Source: Engraulis encrasicolus
Taxonomy: Eukaryota; Chordata; Actinopteri; Clupeiformes; Engraulidae
DNA: 64,000 bases
Assembly: GCF_034702125.1 (NCBI RefSeq)
Contig: NC_085867.1
Span: 42,104,983-42,168,982, forward strand
Direction of reading: 5' to 3'
The notes below the pieces were generated by a model. It was not told where the DNA came from, did not search any database, and saw only the letters and a program-made list of their open reading frames with translations. The position numbers and the translations under genes were made by a program. Positions 37,921-49,832 of this stretch are shown here, piece by piece. The stretch's first letter is position 1. Every line of letters begins with the position of its first letter.

Positions 37921-38145
37921 TAGTGTTTCTCAAGGGGGTTCGTTACAGCGAAGCCCTAAGGGGGGGGGTTTGAGAAGGATACAGCTGAATGGGGGCGGGC
38001 TTAGTTCCCTTTGGGGGGCATTCATCTATTTTATTTTTCAATACTAAGAGGGTCGTTGGCAGGCTTATGGTGAGGTCAAGGGGGCAATGGGAGGCTTGAA
38101 ATGAGGTCAAGGGGGCGTTTGTTCAAAAAAGGTTGAGAACCGCTG
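37921..38145. mobile_element. hAT-like MITE, 225 bp
   Basis: Ends TAGTGTTTCTCAAGG and, inverted, CAGCGGTTCTCAACC. The flanking duplication is ccgctacg/ccgctaca (37913-37920, 38146-38153), one mismatch. Inside, aggtcaagggggc is repeated. Confidence 0.85.
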
Positions 38146-38231
38146 CCGCTACAGGGTGGCCACGGGCCAGCGGCGGTACAGGGCGTTAGCCACTGCTGAG
38201 CTCAACAGAACACTGCCAGACACACACATGG

Positions 38232-38236
<5 letters not shown>

Positions 38237-38276
<40 letters not shown>

Positions 38277-38297
38277 CACGCACACACACACACACAT
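38237..38297. repeat. (CA)n microsatellite
   Basis: CA run with two G interruptions. Confidence 0.95.
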
Positions 38298-38707
38298 TCC
38301 CTGGCACCACATCACATTATTTCCTTTTCTGGGTGGAGGAGAAGTTCCATGTGTGGTGTTGATAAAATGCCGTGTCATGGCTGGGAAGCGAGTCAGGGTG
38401 TGGGGCCAGAGTGAATGGCAGGACTGGCAGCCTGGCACGGCACAGGGCCAGAGTAACGCACAGGCTAGATGTGACTGCAGCCTAGGGGGCCCCCACCTAC
38501 CAACCACCTACCACCTACCAATGGGGCACCCCCATTGGCCAAAGGGGTCTAGGAAATATTAATAAATGCAGAGTTGTGACAAGATGCGATATTGGAAAGA
38601 AATATGTCTGCCTTGTCAAGTAGACTTTTAAATCCTGTTACAGTAATACTCCTCTCCACAGTTGCCAGGTGCGTTATCCTTTATTAGCATCGGAATTATT
38701 ACGCTGT

Positions 38708-38872
38708 CTTTGTAACTTCGTCATGAAATATGCCTTACACGGGGCCCTCCAGTAACCAGTTGTCTCGGGGCCCTGGTCCATCTTAATCCGACACTGGTTG
38801 TCTATGTAATTTTGTCCCGAAATTTGCCTTCTGCGGGGCCCCCCAGCAACCTGTTGTCTAGGGGCCCCAGCA
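38708..38872. repeat. Two diverged direct copies, about 65 bp, period about 94
   Basis: The first copy contains tgtaacttcgtc and ggggccctccagtaaccagt. The second contains tgtaattttgtc and ggggccccccagcaacctgt. Both end tgtct.ggggccc. Origin unknown. Confidence 0.75.
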
Positions 38873-39270
38873 CTGGCTGGCAGTCAGGACCTACTGTACT
38901 GCAAGCTGAATCCATTTTGATTGCGAGGAGGCACCTTACTCCCGCGTATAAGACAAAACACAGCTTTGGGGAGATGAAAGCAGAACAAAGCTGAACAGAA
39001 AATAATAAAAACATTGCTAATGTCAACAGCAAGACATCAAACTGCAGAGAAAGTTTTTTTTTTTTTTTTTTTTACTGAAAGTCTGTCTCACCAAAGACTG
39101 TGTAGCCTTGCTCACTGTACCGGACTACAATGAGGTCAGGTCACTGGCTCGAGCCTGACAGCTCTTTCCTGTTGGCGTACAGGCCTTTTTATAGACCAGC
39201 TGAGACTACATGTATTGTTGCCAATATTCACCTGGACATGGACGTAATATACAGGGTAATATCATTACAC

Positions 39271-39380
39271 ACACAGTAAACTCTGAAGTGTTAATTCAAC
39301 AGTTAAAGAGTTGAATTTATCCATACAAGGGTTGGTCCTACTCTCAACACGTTGAATTAGCGCTAGGACATGTTCTGTGT
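39271..39380. mobile_element. ACACAG...CTGTGT MITE, copy 1
   Basis: A short element starting acacagtaaactctgaagtg and ending tgttctgtgt, related in wording (gttaattcaac, gttgaa) to copies at 61759-61880 and 63335-63468. A TA target, as for Tc1/mariner, is possible. Confidence 0.55.
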
Positions 39381-39519
39381 ACAAAGTGGATGAAGATTGA
39401 ATAATGTACAGACAGGAAGATCCAACCAGTTAATTTAAGTACTCTATCTATACTTTATTGGTGTCCCAAAAAACATATTCACACCTAGTCTTTTTCACAC
39501 AGAGACAGACAGACACAGG

Positions 39520-39522
<3 letters not shown>

Positions 39523-39618
<96 letters not shown>

Positions 39619-39621
39619 GCG

Positions 39622-39657
<36 letters not shown>
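39523..39657. repeat. (CA)n microsatellite
   Basis: Two CA blocks separated by gcgcgaa. Confidence 0.97.
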
Positions 39658-39930
39658 AGACTATAGTCATGCAAAAGCGTATTTATATTACGCAAATGCA
39701 GTCCACATGGAGTTGCGATTTAAGTCGTGCTCTCGACCTCAACGCCGCGGTAAAGCACTATTGTCATATGATGAGGTTCGCACAGTTTTCCCCGCCGTGT
39801 CGCAGAATTTCTGTTGCTAAACGCGAAAATGCTCTGCTGTGCCCTGACCAAACCATGCCTAACCGTAATCAAGGGACGTGGTGAAATTGTGGCGAAATTG
39901 TGCCCTAACCAAAACCATGCCTAAACTTAA

Positions 39931-40193
39931 AGTGATACTGTCCCATTTTTGGAAATTAGCTTATTTTACACCTCCCCTTGAGTTAAATAATAGGCTTTTA
40001 CCGTTCTCCTGTACTTCCAACCATTTTCTAGATATGGAAGTGCACATTTCACCTCCAAGCTAACAGTTAACATTGATTCCTATGAGACCAGTTAGCCGCG
40101 AGCTGGTCTCATAGGGCACAATGTTAACTGGTAGCATGGAGGTAAAATTTGCACTGCCATACCCACAGAACGGTTCAAAGTACAGGTATCACT
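39931..40193. mobile_element. TTAA-flanked MITE, 263 bp
   Basis: TTAA at 39927-39930 and 40194-40197. Ends AGTGATACTG and, inverted, AGTGATACCT. The centre holds a palindrome of two arms of the type cctatgagaccag / ctggtctcatagg (about 40080-40116). Confidence 0.78.
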
Positions 40194-40229
40194 TTAATCT
40201 GTCACAGGGCATTGTGGACACAATTGTGT

Positions 40230-40383
<154 letters not shown>

Positions 40384-40409
40384 TGTCACACCCACACACA
40401 CACACACAC

Positions 40410-40505
40410 CAGTGCTTGACACTAACTTTTTCACTTACCAGCCATTTTGGCTAGTGGTTTTCCTGACTCACTAGCCATTGGGCCTTTTCACTAGCCATAA
40501 TTTTC
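40410..40505 (-). mobile_element. Half hAT-like element related to 10779-11187
   Basis: Begins CAGTGCTTGACACTAAC directly at the end of a CA tract and continues with ggctagtgg and cactagcca words, as the inverted right half of the complete element does. The other end is not present. Confidence 0.65.
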
Positions 40506-40586
40506 TTAACCATCATAGCAGCTTTAATTAATTATATAATAGGCTGTAGGCCCTAATAATGTAATGTAGGCTAATATAATATAGGC

Positions 40587-40659
40587 ATAATATAATATAA
40601 TATAATATAATATAATATAATATAATATAATATAATATAATATAATATAATATAATATA
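40587..40659. repeat. (AATAT)n pentanucleotide repeat
   Basis: About 14 units of ataat, uninterrupted. Confidence 0.95.
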
Positions 40660-40804
40660 GGGCAATTAGAATTGTTAGGCCTATTAACTGGTCCATGCAT
40701 GCATGCTATGCAAAGAACAGATTTACTGATCTGAGGAATGGCATAGCCTATTATATATTTAGGCTACCATGCAGAAACACCAAGCACAGTGTTGTGGAAG
40801 GGCA

Positions 40805-41340
40805 CAAAGAGCCTGATCTCGAAGGATTGCGTCTCATTTATCACGCAAACCAAACTCAAAATTGCGTCAATATAAGGACGCATTCTCTTTTATGTCACAC
40901 ATGCGCAGTGGCCACTCTGCTGTCTGGAGCCCCCCTGACATCTTTGTAGCCTAATTTACTGAAAAATAAGCCGTTATTCATGTTGCTCCACATAACCGCG
41001 TATTGCAACTTCATAATTAAATCCCCACAACAAAATACTGAGCTTATGGGCTATTTTAGTCACATTTTACTTCCTAGACAAAAGTCTGTTTTGCTAGGAT
41101 ATTAATAAAATAACAGAAACTGTTTTATCCTATACGAGAGCATTTGTAGTATTTGTCCAGAAGACTTTTGTGGCTGAAAACCATTCAACCAGTAAGGTTT
41201 TTGAAATATTCATTGTAAATAACCCTGATGTACCCCCACTGTTTATGATGATGTCATTTCATCGCGACCTCCATGCATTGGATTGTGGATTTGATTGTAC
41301 TGCCTGCAGTCTGGTTTGGCTGAGCTTTATTCATCAATTG
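40805..41340 (+). promoter_or_regulatory. 5' region and first exon of a putative transcribed locus (copy A)
   Basis: This block is homologous to the reverse complement of about 54764-55300. The likeness is strongest over about 90 bp (40822-40920, roughly 93% by eye), then lower but continuous through ccccacaa..aatactgagct, tttgtccaga, gatgtcatt..atcgcgacc and ggattgtggatt. It ends at ggtaagttaat in both copies (donor after 41340 here). A conserved donor at the end of a duplicated upstream region suggests a first exon with its promoter. No open frame is conserved, so the exon is probably 5' UTR or non-coding RNA. Confidence 0.5.
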
Positions 41341-42670
41341 GTAAGTTAATCTGATAAATTAGATATTTATGATCTACCCTATTTGAATGCTTGACACAGC
41401 AGCACATCGGGATGATCATGCAATTTGTTTATCACACAATTCCCACTTCATTTGTTAAGCTAACTTGGTTTTACGAGCTAGCTGCTTCTACACCCGTATT
41501 GTATTGCTCGCGTGATTTGTGATGTTAACAGTTTGTTTAGTCCATAATTTATTAACGTGATTGTTTATATGCGTGCCATCTCAGCCACATCCACCTCTGG
41601 TTTGCATGTAACATCAAAATTAGCTGCAAGTTCAGTGTGGTGCAACTAAGTTAGCCTAGCTTTACCAAAGGTGTTGTATGTTCTCCCTTTCCAAGGTCTC
41701 TGGCTTTTCCAAATTCGACATTAGCTCATTTTGCATCACTAACTAATCAGTATTAATGTGTATTTTGTGTGCAAAGTGCCGTTGAAAATATCTGAAAAAG
41801 GAGATCTGAACAGAAATAGGAGCTATTAAGTCACACCAACCTAATTGTCTCTTCCAAGCACAATCTTCTCGTTGATTTAATGCATGTTATATTTTCCATC
41901 CTCTCCACAGAATATGACAACATTGTCTTCATATGGCTGTTTGTATGCATTATCTAACTGAAGTTGTGTGTGGTTTTTCTGTTGCACATTTAAGAAACTT
42001 ACTATTTCTTTTGGTCTAAATCTTACTTTACAGTTTTACGTCTCCAGTTTTCCCTGAGGTCCAAAATATTCAGTGGAGTGAAACTGTTGATGGGTAAGTA
42101 AGTTTAGTAGTTTCATTTAATTCATATGCTGTGTTTTTTAACTGAAGTACAACACAAATCTCAATCCCTCTTTATCAGATCTCATTCTATCTGGTGACAT
42201 TAGGATATAATTATCAATATTATAAATGCAGTTTTTAGGCATGTCCTTTGTATGTTCACAAAACCTATGAACGAAAGAGAGGGAAGACTAGGAGGGGCCT
42301 AGCAAAACCAAAGAGGCACATTAATACTGTAAAAATGACAATGACAGCATAGACGAGCATCATCATATTGGCTGAGAGGACACTATGATACCTCTTCCTT
42401 ACGATGGTGAATAGTAGATGAGCTGGATAAAAGAGGGGTTAGAGTTTATGCAAATAGTCTTCCCTTAAAAATATCTACCCCCTGCAACCTTGTATGGAAA
42501 TGGTCTCATCTTGAAAATCACTTGTATTGATATCATTAATACAATTGCTGAGGGGGTTAGTAGACTTAAGTCAGTGATGTGTATTTCCATTGCATTGGTT
42601 AATGTGCAGTCTGTTCAAAGTAAGATTTAATATCTATTGGTTGTGTTTCTGTCAGAAGTACAGTGCATTA

Positions 42671-42975
42671 CCAGGCGAATACACCGGTGGCGACAAGATC
42701 AAGCGACAGAGAATCGCTGGACTGTGCAGCAAGAGTGATAGAAGTATGTCCGTTAAAAGCAGAATGCAAGCAGTCCAACATTCCAATTGGCTGTGGCGAC
42801 TGTTGCAATACCACATCATAGCTAATTTGAATAATAAGTAAAGCTACAAACTGACGCTCAAGTCGCGCGAATTGCCATCTAGTTGCCCGAATCACTTTTG
42901 TTGCGCGACTCAATGCAAAGTCAATTACTTCCGTCGCTGGAATCGCTGATGTAGTGCTTGGTCTATTTGTGACGG
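42671..42975. mobile_element. GCGAC-rich MITE, copy 2
   Basis: Starts CCAGGCGAATACACCGG and ends, inverted, CCGTCACAAATAGACC. It matches 8309-8633 throughout, including aagcgacagagaatcgct and caaagtcaattacttccgtc. Flanks tta and ata fit a 3-bp TWA duplication only approximately. Confidence 0.68.
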
Positions 42976-44732
42976 ATATGTTGTGGTAGGCTATTCACCT
43001 TCTATTCTTGCTATGGTTCATTCTTCTGTTTCAGCAGCAAAATGTAACAAGCTTGTCCTGGAGGACTGCTCTGATGGGGAATGCTGTGGAGGAGAGACAG
43101 GCAGACTGTGGTCCATCGTGTGTGCTCCCAGTGCGTTAATACACGGACAGTCCTTTTTAAGTAAGATTTCATATCTCCTGGACCAATAATGAAAATTTGT
43201 ATTGATCAAACAAAAAAAATGAAGGAGGAATAATATCCATTTATATAATCATTCAATGTGTCATTATGCATGTTTTTGTGATTTCACAGTGACACTTTTA
43301 CATGTAGTTAAACACATTTCATATACAGACAAAAAATGTGCTAGGCTCCAGTGCTTGAGATTGTGACTGATGTAGACTTTGCAGCTGCACATTTAGTCCA
43401 CCAGATGGCAGGATTAAGCTTACAAATCAAATAGTTACAATTAACAAAAGGCTTGACCTCAATGGGTGGCTGAACTGGTAGAAACACTTTTAGATGTTAT
43501 GTTTAGTCATGGGAACTTGTGCCCAAGTCATGGAAAAGTCATGGACATTTGTTGGTTAAAATGTCTTTGAACTCTGATTGGTTGTGTTTCTGTGAAAAGT
43601 GGCACATTTAAAAAGATGCATTTCTGCATGTTGCTGTCTTTCTTTAGCCTCCTAGTTTCATAATCAAAAAGCAAGTTCACAGTAAGTAGTTTTGGTATTT
43701 TGGGCAGGTCTTTGATGTGCAGATTTAATGTAGTGGTGCGCTGATTTCTTCATCTACACCTTTCTTCATCCACACCTACTGGTGCTATCACAATAACTGA
43801 TGTACACTTCTATCTGTGTTGTTTTCAGGTGCAACCAGAGGAATAATGTGATTGAGAGGAAGAGTGGCCCCATACATTGCTTGACCTGGAGCCTACCAAA
43901 GTCTAAGGTCTCAGGTAGGCAGCAATTGTGGGAATGTTGTTGGAATGTATTGTGTGTTGGCGTTACAGGGCATTCCACTCATTTCTTTGTGGTTAGACGA
44001 TTCAATGTCATGAATGTCAGCCAAATCACTGGGGTAACATACTGTATGCTTTTAAACTAACCTTCTGTCTAAATTGGAAAAAACACTACTAACATGATGT
44101 TTGCCCAAGTATTGACACTACATCTTATGTGACATTTTTATGGTCGCCCTTTTACATGAAACTTAGTATGTTTCATAAGGGGCCAGTGCACAGTATGTTA
44201 GCATTTGACCACCACTGTTTGAGGTGCTGAGGAAATATCTTCAACTCCTCAACATGATGCAATTTCAAATGCCTGAATCTGGACTCATGTACCCTCCACA
44301 AGCCGTACACAAGTTTTGATGAGCCTGATTGAAATTAAGAGATGAAACTAAGGTGTTCACTCTTAAATTAGAGCTGATACTAATAGTATTACTGATAGTA
44401 GATACTAATAGTATTACTATCTCTCACAGTTTGTAATCATAATTTTAGCATTCCTGTTTAATGATGGAATGCTCTTGCTGAGGACTGCTGATTCTGCTGT
44501 GTTGTGTTTTGTAGTTGGTGTTAATGTTGTTTTTTTTTTTATATGGCCATATGCACCGTCATATATTTACTCATGCCCATGCATGTATATTTATTTTGTT
44601 TTGCAGGTGTCTCCAGAAGAACACATCCCAATGAAGACCCCAGTCATAGTCATCAACTTGACAGCTCAGCCTGTTACTTGAACTGTGTTCTTAGAGCCAA
44701 GTGTAACTGAGGTGTTTCCACACAGTCTGTCC

Positions 44733-44812
44733 CCCTTAGATCTTGAACTTGCCACCACCTAGTCAACGCATCGGTTCAGGTATGGGAGGCACAGCACGAT
44801 ACCGCTGAGCTA
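44733..44812 (-). mobile_element. tRNA-like fragment (SINE head?)
   Basis: On the minus strand TTAGCTCAGCGGTATCG is a good Pol III A-box context, and gcaagttcaagatc about 50 bp on is a weak B-box. Acceptor stems are not intact, so this is not a functional tRNA gene. Confidence 0.4.
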
Positions 44813-45030
44813 AATGACCAGTCACATAGCTCAGCGCTGCTGGTACTGTATGAGGCTTCGGGAGGGAGGTTTACTATCCTTCCACGCCACACTCTGCTAG
44901 TTGGCCTCCGTTACACAAGCTCGAATAATCCAAGCATCCAATCCAACTTCTTCAGCACTGCTTTTGAACACTATGAAGAACCACTCAGAACCACTGGTCC
45001 TAGAACTAAATGACCACATTATACTGTTAA

Positions 45031-45380
45031 AGGTCCACTGTGTAGGATGGTGATCAGAGCAGGTATTGCACCTATGCTGCTCATTGCAACTGTGCTACCT
45101 ATTGTCCATTTTGACTTTTGAATTTTCAAGAATTTTACCAAGTATTTACTAGTATGTACCAATATTTACTAGTATGACCAAAATACAGTACATTATGCAA
45201 CTAAATTCAAGATGGTGGACAATGGACTCCTTTCATGTTTTCATGAAAAGTGTAATTTTCCCAGTCATAATGAATACTCAGAATTTGATGGTGGTAAGTA
45301 TTCTGAAAAAGGTTACATTTGTGAATGGCCTGAATGAATTCTGGAAAGAAACTGCTTAAAAATATTACACAGCGTACCTT
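45031..45380. mobile_element. TTAA-flanked MITE, ACTGTG family, copy 1
   Basis: Begins AGGTCCACTGTGTAGGAT after TTAA (45027-45030) and ends attacacagcgtacctt before TTAA (45381-45384). Shares gctgctcattg.aact, cagtcataatgaatact and gaattctgga with the copy at 59695-60043. Confidence 0.82.
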
Positions 45381-45856
45381 TTAACATTTCATCTGTAGTA
45401 ACAGAATGTAGCGTTTCTCAGCTGCGACTCAAACCTAGACCCTCTTTCGTGGTGGTTGTTGTAATGACACACTAAAAGCGATAATATCTGCATGAAGCTG
45501 CTCAAAAAGTGTCACTGGATATATACCTTGATAAAAGCAACAGAATCTTCAAAGAAGAACAGATACAAAATGGGATGCATGCATCATGACATTCCAACTG
45601 GTTACAGTGATATTCATGGGAATGTCTAATGCCTTTTCACCATTAACTTAAACTTCTTTTATGTTCTGTTCTTGTCTCTTTGTTATGATTGAATTAGGAG
45701 TTTTAATTTACACAAAAGCTGACACATTTCCCACCTTTCTGTTAAGACTTGGTCCTAAGTGTTCTGATTTGTTTGCTGTTTTATACCTTGTGAATATTGA
45801 TGATTTTTTAATGATTTTTAATAAACTGTTTTGATCATTACATTGCACGTCTTAGT

Positions 45857-46016
45857 TATTTACAGGATTTTGGTCACAGTCCCTGGAGATGTGTGGGTTT
45901 AGGTGCGTTGCACAAGGGCACTTCAGCTGAGGATGTCGGGCGAGGTAAAGCTGGGATTCAAACATGCAACCCTCTGATCTTAAACTCATTTCCTCAAGCA
46001 TTAGACCACGACTGAT
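45857..46016 (-). mobile_element. tRNA-derived SINE
   Basis: On the minus strand a head with gtggtctaatgcttgagg (A-box-like) and gcatgtttgaatccc (B-box-like) is followed by a body with cagctgaagtgcccttg and cagggactgtgacc. The same body is found at 53935-54135. Confidence 0.65.
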
Positions 46017-46642
46017 CACCTTGTTTTACTGGTGATTTCATGTTTAATGCAATAAATAAAACATCTTAGCATTGATGATGCCCTTAGTAATTACTGTCAT
46101 TGTCTTTTAAAGTATGATCACTGCATTTTGGTCATGGTTATAAGGCCAAGTTAGGCTAACACTGACTTGAGGAGTCTTCAGTGCAGCATATTGATAAAGT
46201 CCAGACACTGAGTTAGTTGATTCAATACAGTATGGACAATGAGTCTTTTTGGGCTGCATTATGAAAGAGAGCTGGCCCAAAACCTGGTTTAGTATGTGTT
46301 GGTGTTGAATACTCAATAGAAATGCAGGAGCAAAGTGAAATGATATCATGCAGTCTTGTACATTCCTTATGATGTTTAAAGACTACATTCACCATTTCTA
46401 GCTACCTTCTAGGCCCATAAAATGTGGTAAGCTATGACATGCTGATGTGTGCTTACAACAACTGTAATCCAATCATGGCATGTAGTTCATGGAATTACAT
46501 ATTACTTGGGTCTCGGATTAAAACTATGCATGTGACATAAAATAATGTTACCTAAAACATTTCTGAAATCTAATTGCACTCTGTTGCATCCCTTTTATGA
46601 TAAGAAAAATACAGCCACATGAAATTACACCATGCAGTCTTT
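46017..46642. other. Non-coding stretch, nothing recognised
   Basis: No gene or element found. Confidence 0.5.
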
Positions 46643-46650
46643 TGTACACC

Positions 46651-46828
46651 CAGGGGCGCAACTACAGTATATGCGACGAATGCGTTGCAGGGGGGCGCCA
46701 GAGAGAGGGGGGCACCAAAGGGAGGGCATTGGAGGGCGCCAAATAATGGTTTTTTTTTGGTGGGGGGGGGGGACGACACACCTAATAGTTCTTGCATACC
46801 CCCCCAGAAATGAGTAGTTGTGCCCCTG
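46651..46828. mobile_element. hAT-like MITE, 178 bp
   Basis: The duplication tgtacacc (46643-46650, 46829-46836) is perfect. Ends CAGGGGCGCAACTAC and, inverted, CAGGGGCACAACTAC. The interior is G-rich, with ggcgccaaa/aggggggcgcc words. Confidence 0.92.
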
Positions 46829-47309
46829 TGTACACCAGTGATACACATATTTCAAGACTACAAGACCACTAGGATTCTATCACCATTTCCAGATACTTTA
46901 TAGGCTGGTAGAATGTTGATTATATGCTGCCAGGACATTCTGACATGTCCATACAACAACTCACCCAGGCATGGCCCGTATTCTAAAGAATTGTATTATT
47001 TGAACCCAAGATTTAAGCCATGCATGTGACATACAATAATTTCCTGAATTATGCTGTGTAATCTAATTGCAATTTACACACTCACTGGTTCTGTAGCACC
47101 ACCTTATACACCACATTTTATCCTTAATCCAACAGGGGTTTCATCATTTTCAGTTTGTTTCATCATTTTCAATTTGTGTAATCCCTAACAGTAACATAAT
47201 GTTCCACGTGCTCATATTTGTTTTCAATAACTGCCCTATAACTCTATTACAGGCTATTCATTATGGAATTCGTGATAATTAGGGTTAGGGTTACCATTTC
47301 TAATTTCCT

Positions 47310-47965
47310 TTTATTGCAGGATGACAAAATTTGGTATGCAACATCAATGTGTAACGAAAAACATGGGATTGGAGTCTGATTGTGGATTACTCATTGTTAA
47401 ACTCAATAGCGCCCCCTAGGAATTATTTTTTTTGACATTTTTGGCACCATCTGCTGGCAACATGCAACAATCTGGAAATCTAAAATTTGGCATAGAACAT
47501 CTTTGTGTCTCCCAGAATAAGTAAGTTAAGTCAAATTACAGATTTCCTAGCCACAGACTCTGTAGCGCCCCCTACAATTTCATGCACTTTCTCTCTTTTT
47601 GACAACTTTGGCCCCACCCCCTTGGAATTCAAAAGTACATACAGACTTCATATTGGATATGTCACTTATATAGGTCACACTGAACATGTGAGTGAAGTCA
47701 AAATGCAGCCAACACATTTGCAGACTCAATAGCGCCCCCTAGAAATTCTATTTTTTGTCAGTTTTTCCTCATTTTTGACCCAGTCTACAGCCAACACATA
47801 AAAAGGTAGAAGCCTGCAATTTGGTATGTTAGATCTATGTGTCACACAGAATAGGAAAAATAAGTTAAATTACAACTTCCATGTTCACTGGCTCTATAGC
47901 GCCCCCTAGAAATTCCACATTTTTTATTTTTGGCCCCGCCTCCCAGTCACATACAAGCAGGTAGA
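47310..47965. repeat. Diverged tandem array, about 160-167 bp period, four units
   Basis: The anchor tagcgccccctag/c recurs at 47406, 47563, 47730 and 47897. Around each anchor similar words recur: gactc.atagcg before, aaatt and a T-run after, then aatttggtat and a phrase like tgtgtc.c.cagaata about 75 bp downstream. The units are roughly 65-75% alike. It is an old local satellite; no coding frame is shared. Confidence 0.8.
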
Positions 47966-48189
47966 GGGCCAATATTTTACAGATGTGTTTGTCACTATAG
48001 CCTCTATCAAAATATGTGCCATATGTTGACATTCCATGAAAAAAAAGGTGTTACGCCTACCAAGCTGTAAATGGCTCCTTCGCTTCTTTTAATGGTACCT
48101 TTTTAGGATGGCTGTGGGCTAAGCATCGACAGAGCATGAAAATTTGGTGTAATATTTTTTTTTTTTTGCAGATCATGTATTTCTGCATC

Positions 48190-49150
48190 AAGACAAGTCA
48201 AAATAAGAATGTTTTGATGTTTTTTGACCAATTTATTGACTTTTAAGCATTAAAAGTCACAACCGTTGGATGCCAAAATTACACATGGCAAGCATTTCCC
48301 TTTCCCCACAGTGGCTACTATTAGTCAAATGCCTGAAAAATGGTTAATATAATTTCAGCACATATCCATTTGTCAATTCAAGTACATATTGGGATGTGTA
48401 AGTGGGTAATAAATGATTTATTAACTTAAAATTACCAACCGTCATAGCCGTTTCCTACCAAAATTATGCATTTCCAAGCATCCCAGTTTGCCCTACATTG
48501 ACTCAAATACCTGAAAATTGGTTTATTTCACCACAGCACACATGGCTTTGTCAATCCAAGCACATATGGGGATGTTTAAGTGGGTTTTCAATCATGTATT
48601 TACTTATAAGTATCAAAAGTCTTAGTCGCTTGCTGGCACAATTATGTATTTCCAAGCAATTCAGGATGCCCCACGCATGGCTATTGAATCAAGCGTCTAA
48701 ATCTTGGATTATTTCCTATCAACTTGCCAATTCAAGTGCATATGTGGATGTTAAAGAGAGTTTTAAGGATGTATGGACATAAAAGTAGGCTACCAAAAGT
48801 CATAGCTTGCTGCCAAAATAAGCATATACGTTCCCCCCAGTGGCTACATTGAGTCAAATCATGCTGGATTATTTCTGCAAGGCGTATGTTCACCTATCAA
48901 TTAAACTAAAATGTGGATATTCAAGTGGGTTTTGAATTAGGCTATGTAAGTTATGTGTGTAAGCAAAACATACCTATTTTAACAGAGAGAAAAAAACGAA
49001 CTGGCAGCATATCCAAAACGGTCTCAGATTTGACATTGCAAAACTGTTTTTTATTTTTATTTTAGAATGGCACACATCTGGCCTATAAGCACAACTCAAA
49101 ATACATATTTACAAGTGGGTTTTGAAGGATCCAAGCCAGGAGTATTAAGA
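48190..49150. repeat. Diverged tandem array, about 169-178 bp period, five or more units
   Basis: The anchor gtcaattcaagtacatat recurs at 48372, 48550, 48726 and 48895 with substitutions. Each is followed by gggatgt..aagtgggtttt, then aaaagtcatagc, a block like ccaaaattatgcatttccaagca, and ctgaaaattgg. A weaker unit before (48190) and one after (49085) extend the array. It is not the same unit as the array at 47310. Confidence 0.8.
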
Positions 49151-49199
49151 CAAAATGCCAAAATCAAAATCTGAAATAAAGTTAGGCCAAACTAAATAT

Positions 49200-49529
49200 T
49201 TGTTTTGTGTGTAATATTTTTAGTATTATTTCCAGAGTAATACTAATACTACTGCTGCCCATTAACAGATGTTAGGAGACCTTTTTAATGAATACTTACC
49301 ACCGTCATGAAATTCAAAGTAGGCTATTTGTTATGACCGCCATTTTGAATGTCCAGAAATAGAATTTTTAGCTGCAAAACTTACTGTACTTTGGTCATAC
49401 TATTAGATATCACTTTAGGCCTATTATTTAGTAATTAATCATGAAAAGATCTAATTTGGCAATGGGCAGCACTGTTTCAATGAGCAGCATAGTTGCAATA
49501 CTCTGGCCAACATCCTACACAGCGCACCT
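49200..49529. mobile_element. TTAA-type MITE, ACTGTG family, inverted copy
   Basis: Its right end, inverted, reads AGGTGCGCTGTGTAGGATG and continues gcaactatgctgctcattg, as in the copies at 45031 and 59695. TTAA follows at 49530-49533. The left end near 49200 is degenerate. Confidence 0.72.
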
Positions 49530-49832
49530 TTAAGTAGACCTAATATGTAACGAATTGGTCATTGCCATTCTGGTAACAGCTAATTTAGGTCTACAGGGGT
49601 AGTGTTTTAAAATGTTACATACACTCTTCTCCATCATCATGCATGGTAGTTCATATTGTGTTACATATGAATGAGCTGTTTCATTGGCCTGGGCCCACTC
49701 ATATTCCTCTGACAACCAAATTTCATGTTCAAGTCTTGTTACAACATACATTAATGGTGTATGTGGGCCAACTGTGTAATACACATTTGAAATGATCCCA
49801 TGGGCTGCATGAAATTAAGATTTTGCCCCCAG

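Larger units (their letters stand above)
42034..45845 (+). pseudogene. Putative spliced transcript downstream of copy A (short ORF with one stop)
   Basis: Exon-like blocks with acceptor and donor signals are 42034-42093, 43035-43160, 43648-43681 and 43829-43914. A terminal block begins at 44607. AATAAA at 45820-45825 marks a likely 3' end. One frame passes through all junctions in phase: an ATG at 42090 gives MAAKCNKLVLED..., then a TAG in the 34-bp block, then an open run to TGA at 44708. The product is not recognised. A GCGAC-type MITE (42671-42975) lies in the intron and a TTAA MITE (45031-45380) in the last exon. It may be a non-coding RNA, a decayed gene or chance splice signals; RNA data would decide. 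Confidence 0.3.

Noticed and set aside
44755..44812. Possible tRNA gene on the minus strand
   Set aside because: A-box context is good but no closed cloverleaf; better read as a SINE head.
47409..47910. CRISPR-like array because of a repeated 12-mer at near-even spacing
   Set aside because: The spacers are themselves related and 150 bp long, and the genome is vertebrate; it is a diverged tandem repeat.
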